DNA of 11,211 bases from JAEZKC01 sp046538945 (GTDB lineage Bacteria; Fibrobacterota; Chitinivibrionia; Chitinivibrionales; Chitinispirillaceae). The translations under genes and the position numbers were made by a program. The notes under the pieces are model-generated. The model was not told where the DNA came from, did not search any database, and saw only the letters and a program-made list of their open reading frames with translations. The stretch is taken from NCBI GenBank assembly GCA_046538945.1, contig JBKHHW010000096.1, positions 1-11,211 on the forward strand, written 5' to 3'. Positions 1 to 5,005 of this stretch are shown here, piece after piece (positions within the stretch are counted from its first letter, which is position 1; each line of letters starts with the position of its first letter).

Positions 1-62
1 TAAAAAAAAGAGAGTCCGAGGCATCTCGTGGTGTCAAATCAAAGCAGGCGACCTCGGACTCT
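1..62 (-). terminator. Rho-independent terminator closing the receiver-gene operon
   Basis: A perfect 11-bp inverted repeat (AGAGTCCGAGG at 11-21, its complement at 52-62) encloses a 30-nt loop. Read on the minus strand, the stem is followed by a run of eight T (bases 2-9 as A on the plus strand). It lies 8 bases past the stop of the minus-strand receiver gene. Stem plus U-tract is the standard intrinsic terminator form; the long loop is the only unusual element. On the plus strand no T-run of similar quality follows. Confidence 0.85.
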
Positions 63-69
63 TTAGGGA

Positions 70-426
70 CTATCCCAGCTGCTCCAGGACCTTGTCCCTT
101 ATTTCACTGAAACTCAAAGGTTTATGAATAACCTCATGTATCCCGTCATTCTGAAGAAGACTGGGCTCCAACTCACCTTTCCAACCGGTGATCAGAAAAA
201 CCTTAGTGTCAGGGCGATGCAGTTTTACAAACCTTGCCACTCCCCTGCCCCCGGATTCTCTCACGCACAGAGCAGCGAAAACGGCATCAAACGAATCCGC
301 CCCAAGAAGCTCCAGCCCCTGCTCCGCCGTTTGTGCCTCGGTCACCACACAACCGAGCTTCACAAGGGAACGGCCCAGAGCCTCTCTTGTTTCACCCTCA
401 TCATCAACAACTAATACATGAAACAT
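70..426 (-). CDS. Stand-alone receiver-domain protein lacking the phosphoacceptor Asp
   Basis: Single CheY-like receiver domain of about 118 residues with no output domain. It starts with the usual beta-1 strand and acidic pair (VLVVDDE), and has the conserved switch Thr (LITGW) and the Lys-Pro motif (HKPLS) near the C-terminus. At the expected phosphorylation site, where the family has an Asp at the end of beta-3 (consensus like DLVLLD), this protein reads DAVFAALC, so Ala replaces Asp (GCT codon); the following Pro-Gly loop is also changed. It therefore looks like a pseudo-receiver acting by protein contacts rather than phosphotransfer. I chose the ATG at 426 because receivers usually start just before this strand. 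An ATG at 435 and a TTG at 468 are alternatives, and none has a clear Shine-Dalgarno. It follows the receiver-ATPase gene on the same strand with no terminator between, so the two are probably co-transcribed. Confidence 0.82.
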   Translation of the reverse strand: MFHVLVVDDEGETREALGRSLVKLGCVVTEAQTAEQGLELLGADSFDAVFAALCVRESGGRGVARFVKLHRPDTKVFLITGWKGELEPSLLQNDGIHEVIHKPLSFSEIRDKVLEQLG

Positions 427-550
427 AGAAGACATGATGGGTAGGACAAAAAGCAAAATGTGTGCCAAACGAAAATCGGTTATTATTTCGTTTAAACTGT
501 GTTTTTTTTGCTATTCTCTGAAATTGGGGCGGTAATTTATGCTTTAACCG

Positions 551-580
551 GTAAAAATTACCTATACCGGTGATTTTTAC
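551..580. repeat. Imperfect dyad with ACCGGT boxes at the end of the receiver-ATPase gene
   Basis: GTAAAAAT (551-558) pairs with ATTTTTAC (573-580) around a 14-nt loop. ACCGGT palindromes at 547-552 and 566-571 lie in the same stretch. It covers the stop codon of the receiver-ATPase gene. The stem is AT-rich and lacks a U-tract on the minus strand, so I do not call it a terminator. It could be an RNA hairpin in the operon or a protein site. Confidence 0.3.
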
Positions 581-1494
581 GCGAGCTCGTGTACCAGAAG
601 AGGCTTCTTGCCTCCCATGCAGCGCTTATCCAAATACTGAAACACTATACATTCAGTCCGCTTGCCAGGATCAATATTGACTATGAGACGGTCGATAACC
701 TTGCGCACCAGAAGAAAACCCCTGCCGTGTTCCTGAGCGGCTAAATCCTGAACGGCTCTGCCGTGATCAAGCCAGTACAGAACATCATTCTTCTTCAGCT
801 TACCACGGGGGTCCTCCACCGATATCCCAACCTTCTCCTCATCCCTGGCCCAGGATATGGAAATCGCATCCTTTTCATCGATACAGACTTCACCGCACCA
901 CTGCTCCCTGGGAACGGAGCTAAGCTGGAGTACCCCATGAAAAACAGCATTGGAAATCAGTTCATCTATAGCTATTTCCAGATAAAGCGGATTGATCTCA
1001 CCACAATGCTCAATTATCTCCGCACAAACATTGCGTCCGCAGCTGTAGCTGGTGATCTGCCTGTTATGTATGATACCTTCCGGAAAATAGCGTTTAAGTC
1101 CGAAGATATCTCCCTTGATGAGAGACATAATGTAGGTGCCTATTTCACTCAGGCAGAAATCCTCATTCTTTACCAGAATATTTCCGACATTGTGCTCCAC
1201 CACCAGATGAATATAGCGGTCCACATCGTAATCGGTCATAAGCATACATCGAATCGGCGAAAACCGCTGACGGATTATTTCGAAAAGTTCGAACCCGTTT
1301 ACCCCGGGCAAGTTGATGTCTGAGACTACCAGCGCCGGACTGTGCTTTTCAACCATGTTCAAAGCCTCAGCTCCATGACAGGCTCTCAGCACAACTATCC
1401 CAATACCGGAAAAAAGCTCTGAGAGACGCTTAAAAACCCCCTCATCGGCATCAGCAACCAAAATCGATATCCCAAAACACCCGTTATTTTCCAT
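577..1494 (-). CDS. Response regulator with GHKL/RsbW-like ATPase output domain
   Basis: 305 residues. Residues 8-128 form an intact receiver: acidic residues D15 and D17, phosphoacceptor D59 in VVSDINLPG, switch Thr 87, and K109 (followed by Asn rather than the usual Pro). Residues about 140-292 resemble a HATPase_c_2/anti-sigma-factor kinase domain: N-box DELISNAVFHG (177-187, Glu and Asn for Mg-ATP), a G1-like VEDPRGK (226-232), and a G2-like EHGRGFLLV (255-263). In partner-switching systems such ATPases phosphorylate or sequester STAS or sigma partners. Here the receiver would gate the domain under a histidine kinase not present in the window. ATG start; the nearest upstream purine stretch is a weak Shine-Dalgarno (GGGCG). 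It is divergent from the STAS-like gene at 1690, a plausible kind of partner, although that domain lacks a phosphorylatable Ser at the usual site. Specific target unknown. Confidence 0.85.
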   Translation of the reverse strand: MENNGCFGISILVADADEGVFKRLSELFSGIGIVVLRACHGAEALNMVEKHSPALVVSDINLPGVNGFELFEIIRQRFSPIRCMLMTDYDVDRYIHLVVEHNVGNILVKNEDFCLSEIGTYIMSLIKGDIFGLKRYFPEGIIHNRQITSYSCGRNVCAEIIEHCGEINPLYLEIAIDELISNAVFHGVLQLSSVPREQWCGEVCIDEKDAISISWARDEEKVGISVEDPRGKLKKNDVLYWLDHGRAVQDLAAQEHGRGFLLVRKVIDRLIVNIDPGKRTECIVFQYLDKRCMGGKKPLLVHELA

Positions 1495-1519
1495 TTTCGC
1501 CCATACCGGTGCAAGTTTT

Positions 1520-1541
1520 CATTAACCCGCATTAATATAAA
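1520..1541 (+). promoter_or_regulatory. Candidate control region: CATTAA direct repeats next to a TATAAA box
   Basis: CATTAA occurs at 1520-1525 and again at 1530-1535, exactly 10 bases apart, so both face the same side of the helix. A TATAAA (-10-like, one mismatch) follows directly at 1536-1541. No convincing -35 box is found at normal spacing upstream, as would be expected for an activator-dependent promoter. It sits in the divergent intergenic region between the receiver-ATPase and STAS-like genes and could serve either. Pattern-based only. Confidence 0.27.
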
Positions 1542-1586
1542 TCCGTAATCCAGCATTTCCGCTCAAATTCTGATGTTAGGGGTAAA

Positions 1587-1605
1587 GAACTTCCACCTGA
1601 AGTTC
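1587..1605. promoter_or_regulatory. Perfect 7-bp dyad upstream of the STAS-like gene
   Basis: GAACTTC (1587-1593) and GAAGTTC (1599-1605) form a perfect inverted repeat with a 5-base centre, 84 bases before the ATG at 1690. Size and spacing suit a dimeric regulator's operator; as RNA it would be a 7-bp hairpin in the leader. There is no following T-run, so it is not a terminator. Confidence 0.35.
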
Positions 1606-1689
1606 ACAATTTCGCTGCAGGTTCCCAAACCTCCGCGCAAGTGTTATTTTCCATATAGAAAAATCTTCTGCGGAAAAACACAGGAAGCA

Positions 1690-2352
1690 ATGGCTAGCAT
1701 TCAAATCATTTCCATAGTCGTACTCCTCATACTTGGTGTTTCTACAACCCTTGTTGTTTTGAACATTCTGGCTCTGAGAAAAATTTCGGGTAAAATCAAC
1801 ACTCTTGAGCTTGAATTGGAGAAAAGAGCAAAACAGCTGGATTCCATGAAAAAGGAATACCCCCATAGCCAAACCAGAAGCAACAGTCAGTCGTATGCAG
1901 AAGATTCCTCAGCATCTTTTCAAACCAACGCACCGGAACCGCAGATAAACGAAAACGGTATCGAAATCGTCCGTAATGTAAGAGGATCCTATTCTTCGGA
2001 AAACCAGCCATATATAGAAAAACAGGTCATACCTTCAGAACCTATGATTCAGGAACAGCTGCCCCGGTCATCCGCACCGGTCAGTCTCTCTCTACTCAAC
2101 CCAAACTCGGGAAATTCAGATTTTGCCGCACTGTGGAACAATCTGAAGTACCATATCCAGAACGGTACCACCCCTGTTCAGCTCGACATGGCTGGAATCG
2201 AATATCTGCATGAAAAAGAAATCGAGTATCTCCATAAAATGTGTGATTTTGCTTTTCAGAAAAATATATCCATCGCACTGACCGGATGCAGCGAGGGACT
2301 CAGAAGTACACTGTACAACGACCCGGCTCTCTTTCAGCTGATCCAGAGTTGA
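1690..2352 (+). CDS. Membrane-anchored coiled-coil protein with C-terminal STAS-like domain
   Basis: 220 residues. A single hydrophobic segment (about 4-28) is followed by basic residues (R30, K31, K35), so the C-terminal part should be cytoplasmic. Residues 36-56 look like a short coiled coil; 57-140 are a low-complexity Ser/Gln/Pro/Glu linker. Residues about 145-220 match the STAS pattern: helix, VQLDMAGIEYL strand-turn, long helix, ISIALTGC strand, final helix. Where SpoIIAA-type proteins have Asp-Ser-Ser-Gly, this reads His-Glu-Lys (174-176), so no phosphorylatable Ser is present. The frame is open back to 1573, but the ATG at 1690 has a good Shine-Dalgarno (AGGAAG) and begins a clean membrane helix. 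It directly precedes tsaD with almost no gap, so it is probably the first gene of that operon. STAS assignment is by pattern only; specific function unknown. Confidence 0.72.
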   Translation: MASIQIISIVVLLILGVSTTLVVLNILALRKISGKINTLELELEKRAKQLDSMKKEYPHSQTRSNSQSYAEDSSASFQTNAPEPQINENGIEIVRNVRGSYSSENQPYIEKQVIPSEPMIQEQLPRSSAPVSLSLLNPNSGNSDFAALWNNLKYHIQNGTTPVQLDMAGIEYLHEKEIEYLHKMCDFAFQKNISIALTGCSEGLRSTLYNDPALFQLIQS

Positions 2353-2358
2353 TTGAAC

Positions 2359-3348
2359 ATGATTGTACTTGGTATTGAATCATCCTGTGATGAAACTTCG
2401 GCGGCCATTCTGGAAGATGGTAAAATACGCTCGAGTGCAATTTATTCTCAGGCGGAGCATTCAGCCTACGGCGGAGTTGTGCCGGAAGTGGCTTCGAGAG
2501 CACATCTGGAAAAAATTTCTCCTCTGACCGGGAGTGTAATGGAAAGAGCGGGAATCCACCCCGCGGATCTGGATCTGATCGCAGTGACTGACAGCCCCGG
2601 CCTTGCCGGTGCCCTGCTTGTGGGTATCAGTTTTGCTCTGGGAATGCATACAGCCCACGGCACCCGCATTACCGGAGTGAATCATCTCGAGGGTCACATC
2701 AGTTCGCTTTTCATTGAACACCCTCACATTCCCACCCCGTTTCTGGTCCTTTTGGCTTCAGGCGGCCACTCAGCCATATACAATTATCAATCATTCGGCA
2801 AGTATACCTGTCTTGGGCAAACAGTGGACGATGCTGCCGGGGAGGCATTTGACAAAGTGGGCAAACTGCTTGGATTTACCTACCCTGCCGGGCGGGCAAT
2901 AGAGCAGGAGGCTTATAAAGCTTCCGACACCGCCGGAATCAGCTTTCCTGTAGCGCGATTTTCCAAACCGGGAACGCTTGATTTCAGTTTTTCCGGACTG
3001 AAAACGGCAGTCAAGTACTTCATCAATAACAATGATGCTCAGTTCATCTCAGAAAAACGCCCTCAGATCTGCAAGGCGTTCCAGAAAACGGTAATCGATT
3101 CTCTGGTAAACAACCTCCATAGCGCTTCCAGACAAACCGGCATCGAAACGGTGGCAGTGGCAGGCGGCGTAGCCTGTAACAGAGCTCTCAGAGACGAGCT
3201 GACACGACGATTCGGCAGAGAGAATGTGTTCTTTCCCCCGGCATCGCTCTGCACCGACAACGGAGCCATGATAGCAATGGCCGGCTATGAACGCGCCCGG
3301 ATTTCGCAGACCAGATTTCCCAAAATGCATCCCGGCCGGGGTATCTGA
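2359..3348 (+). CDS. tsaD: tRNA N6-adenosine threonylcarbamoyltransferase TsaD
   Basis: Transfers the threonylcarbamoyl group from TC-AMP to A37 of ANN-decoding tRNAs (t6A), working in the cytoplasm with TsaB and TsaE, which are not in the window. 329 residues, close to the usual bacterial length of about 335-345. Visible ASKHA/Kae1 signatures: GIESSCDETSAA (5-16), the metal-binding HLEGH (H109 and H113), LLASGGHS (131-138), the Asp-rich TVDDAAGEAFDKVGKLLG (155-172), FSFSGLKTA, AVAGGVACNRALR and the C-terminal LCTDNGAM. The start is at ATG 2359; a TTG at 2353 directly abuts the upstream TGA and would add two residues. No strong Shine-Dalgarno precedes it, so translation is probably coupled to the upstream STAS-like gene. 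A 48-codon membrane gene and thpR follow closely, making an operon with an RNA-modification flavour. Confidence 0.97.
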   Translation: MIVLGIESSCDETSAAILEDGKIRSSAIYSQAEHSAYGGVVPEVASRAHLEKISPLTGSVMERAGIHPADLDLIAVTDSPGLAGALLVGISFALGMHTAHGTRITGVNHLEGHISSLFIEHPHIPTPFLVLLASGGHSAIYNYQSFGKYTCLGQTVDDAAGEAFDKVGKLLGFTYPAGRAIEQEAYKASDTAGISFPVARFSKPGTLDFSFSGLKTAVKYFINNNDAQFISEKRPQICKAFQKTVIDSLVNNLHSASRQTGIETVAVAGGVACNRALRDELTRRFGRENVFFPPASLCTDNGAMIAMAGYERARISQTRFPKMHPGRGI

Positions 3349-3369
3349 AATCAGAAAGGAGATTTTTTT

Positions 3370-3516
3370 ATGACTTTGATCTTCCTGTGCCTGTCGTTAC
3401 TGATCACAGCCTTCCTGATTATGATCTGCGTACAGCTGCTCAAAATCGAAAAAGTAGTAACAACCGTCACATTGTTTGCTGAAAAGAAGATAAAACAGCT
3501 GTACGGCAGAAAGTAG
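3370..3516 (+). CDS. Small single-pass membrane protein, 48 residues, unrecognised
   Basis: An ORF of 48 codons, ATG at 3370 and TAG at 3514-3516, preceded by a strong Shine-Dalgarno (AGAAAGGAG) about 9 bases upstream. Residues 3-24 are almost wholly hydrophobic (Leu/Ile/Phe rich); the rest is short and basic (lysines at 25, 28, 39, 40, 42, 48), which predicts N-outside and C-inside. It fits precisely between tsaD (21-base gap) and thpR (31-base gap), has the same strand and spacing as its neighbours, and so is very likely a real operon member. I recognise no family. Possible roles are a membrane tether or a modulator of a larger membrane protein, but nothing in the sequence decides this. Confidence 0.72.
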   Translation: MTLIFLCLSLLITAFLIMICVQLLKIEKVVTTVTLFAEKKIKQLYGRK

Positions 3517-3547
3517 ATCTGACTCTCAGAAACGAAGGGAGGACAAA

Positions 3548-4096
3548 ATGCCGCGACTGTTCGTAGCCATAGACCTGCCGGAGAGAATCCGAGACGACAT
3601 CAGCTCAATCTATGAAGCCATCCCGGGTGCAAAGTGGACACAGGATCCCCAGCTCCACCTTACTCTGCGTTTCATCGGTGAAGTGAGCGAAGATACAGCG
3701 GCAAGAGTTGAAAATGCATTGAGCACCATAGAATTACCATCCTTTCCCATGGAACTCAAGGGGGTGGGATTTTTCCCCCCGCGCAAAATACCCAGAGTGC
3801 TCTGGTGCGGAATAGCGCAGAACGAAAATCTTCTCAGACTACAAGCCAAAGTGGAGCGTACACTCACCGGTTCAGGCATAGAACCGCAAGGACGGAAGTA
3901 TTCACCTCACATTACAGTTGCGAAGCTGAACCGGTGTCCTCCCGACAAACTGGCCCAGTTCATGTCCACAAACGCCCTCTTCCACACTGAACCGTTCCTC
4001 GTCTCGGAGTTCCATCTCTATTCAAGTCAACTCCGCCGGGAAGGAGCTCTTCATACTAAAGAGGCAACATACAAACTGAGCCCTGTCCAGCAATAA
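3548..4096 (+). CDS. thpR: RNA 2',3'-cyclic phosphodiesterase (2H family, LigT-like)
   Basis: 182 residues, the normal size for ThpR. These enzymes hydrolyse 2',3'-cyclic phosphate RNA ends to 2'-phosphates and can ligate tRNA halves in vitro. Both catalytic 2H motifs are present: HLTL (H37) following the typical KWTQDPQLH entry and HITV (H121) following KYSP. The N-terminal RLFVAIDLPERIR and RFIGEV segments are characteristic of the family, as is the FFPP-IPRVLWCGI stretch in the middle. A strong Shine-Dalgarno (GGGAGGAC) precedes the ATG at 3548. It is the last gene of the operon beginning at 1690; the next gene runs toward it. Its pairing with tsaD suggests grouped expression of tRNA-related enzymes rather than a shared pathway. 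Confidence 0.95.
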   Translation: MPRLFVAIDLPERIRDDISSIYEAIPGAKWTQDPQLHLTLRFIGEVSEDTAARVENALSTIELPSFPMELKGVGFFPPRKIPRVLWCGIAQNENLLRLQAKVERTLTGSGIEPQGRKYSPHITVAKLNRCPPDKLAQFMSTNALFHTEPFLVSEFHLYSSQLRREGALHTKEATYKLSPVQQ

Positions 4097-4101
4097 ACAG
4101 A

Positions 4102-4127
4102 ACTCCTGATCGACACGGATCAGAAGT
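4102..4127. terminator. Weak hairpin between convergent thpR and PHP genes
   Basis: CTGATC (4106-4111) pairs with GATCAG (4118-4123) around a 6-base loop, and ACT/AGT pairs extend it across one C-A mismatch (4102-4127). It lies just past the thpR stop and overlaps the stop of the opposing PHP gene, the expected place for a shared terminator. Only a broken T-rich stretch (TTGTTCTTTCTT) follows on the plus strand, so it is a modest candidate. Confidence 0.35.
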
Positions 4128-4836
4128 CTGCCTTGTTCTTTCTTCTGCTTTCCACAAAAAACAGTGCGGATTCTTCATCACGGTTCACCAGGAGCTCGTC
4201 CGGAAAATGTGCAGTTTCGAGAATCGGCCTGACAGATTCGTCCGTTCCAAGTTCGAGAATAGCGTGAGTATCACTGCACAGAGCCATGGGACATCCCTCA
4301 TCCCGGCACGCCTGGACCAGAGACTCCGCGCTCTCCACCGGACTTCTTTTGTACAGTATTTTTGAATTGTTGAGTTCAAGCGCCACACCACTTTTCGCGG
4401 CTTCGAAGGCGAGTCTGCGGTAGTCTACTGGGTAGTGGGGATCATTCGGATGTGTAATGACATCTATACACGGATTTGCGCGTATGGCGGCAACGAGCAT
4501 ATCCGTGTAGGCCTCCCGTGACAGTCCTTTAGGAGTGTTGGGATGAATCCCAAGAAGAACGATATCGATGAAAGGCATATGTTTGACTGGGATATCGACC
4601 GTCCCTTTTTCATCGAGCAGATTGCATTCAACCCCTTTGAGAACTTTAATTTCAGGGTATGGTGATCTGAACCGCTCGAAGAAAGGATTGTTCAGCCTTC
4701 CTCCCAGGGTAAGCCCGTGATCGGTGACCGCGAACCCCTTCATTCCCAAAACCCGTGCCCTCTCAAGAAGCTCCAAAACCGTATGGATGCCGCACTGGCT
4801 GAAAATCGTGTGTACATGTAAATCAAATTGAATCAC
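4120..4836 (-). CDS. PHP-domain metal-dependent hydrolase, YcdX-like phosphatase
   Basis: 238 residues, close to E. coli YcdX (about 245). The PHP fold's metal-binding residues are laid out along the chain: HVH (H7, H9), TDHG (D39, H40), GVE (E70), GIHP (H98), THPN (H129) and SDTH (D189, H191); ALELNNS (152-158) is also typical of the YcdX group. These enzymes bind a trinuclear metal centre and hydrolyse phosphate esters; the substrate is not predictable. Where YcdX has a ligand His at 15, this protein has Cys15. The start is GTG at 4836 (GTG ATT CAA), with AGGAG and AAGGA stretches just upstream. It is convergent with thpR and follows the ppdK terminator on the same strand, so it is probably its own transcription unit. 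Confidence 0.88.
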   Translation of the reverse strand: MIQFDLHVHTIFSQCGIHTVLELLERARVLGMKGFAVTDHGLTLGGRLNNPFFERFRSPYPEIKVLKGVECNLLDEKGTVDIPVKHMPFIDIVLLGIHPNTPKGLSREAYTDMLVAAIRANPCIDVITHPNDPHYPVDYRRLAFEAAKSGVALELNNSKILYKRSPVESAESLVQACRDEGCPMALCSDTHAILELGTDESVRPILETAHFPDELLVNRDEESALFFVESRRKNKADF

Positions 4837-4889
4837 GTTCCTTATGCTCCTATGCTAGTTATTCCCCAAAATTGAAGCATCTAAATATA

Positions 4890-4916
4890 ATTATTGAGTA
4901 TGTCCGCAGGGGTCAA
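4890..4916 (-). promoter_or_regulatory. Candidate sigma-70-type promoter for the PHP gene
   Basis: On the minus strand TTGACC (plus 4911-4916) is followed after 15 bases by AATAAT (plus 4890-4895), each one base off or nearly so from the TTGACA/TATAAT consensus. The 15-base spacer is short. It lies about 55 bases upstream of the GTG start and downstream of the ppdK terminator, where a separate promoter is needed. Consensus match only. Confidence 0.3.
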
Positions 4917-4950
4917 GAGGGCAGCAGATGTGATTAAGCCTATTGGGATT

Positions 4951-4980
4951 AAAAAAGCAGGGTCCCGAAGGACCCTGCTT
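4951..4980 (-). terminator. Rho-independent terminator of ppdK with UUCG tetraloop
   Basis: An 11-bp GC-rich stem (AAGCAGGGTCC at 4955-4965 with its complement at 4970-4980) closes a four-base loop that reads TTCG on the minus strand, the extra-stable UUCG type. The minus strand continues into six T (plus 4951-4956 as A). It lies 25 bases past the ppdK stop. This is a textbook strong intrinsic terminator and separates ppdK from the PHP gene. Confidence 0.92.
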
Positions 4981-5005
4981 ATAGGTTAGCATTGAAGAAT
5001 GATTC

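Noticed and set aside
499..509. Run of eight T on the plus strand, possible terminator
   Set aside because: No stem-loop precedes it and no plus-strand gene ends here.
763..1323. 186-codon plus-strand frame
   Set aside because: Antisense shadow of the receiver-ATPase gene with no domain or ribosome site.
1573..1689. N-terminal extension of the STAS-like gene to an ATG at 1573
   Set aside because: The 39 extra residues show no domain, cover a DNA dyad, and the ATG at 1690 has a better ribosome site and begins directly at the membrane helix.
3349..3369. Possible early truncation of TsaD
   Set aside because: At 329 residues it ends shortly after the conserved LCTDNGAM region, within normal length variation, and the next gene's ribosome site follows properly.
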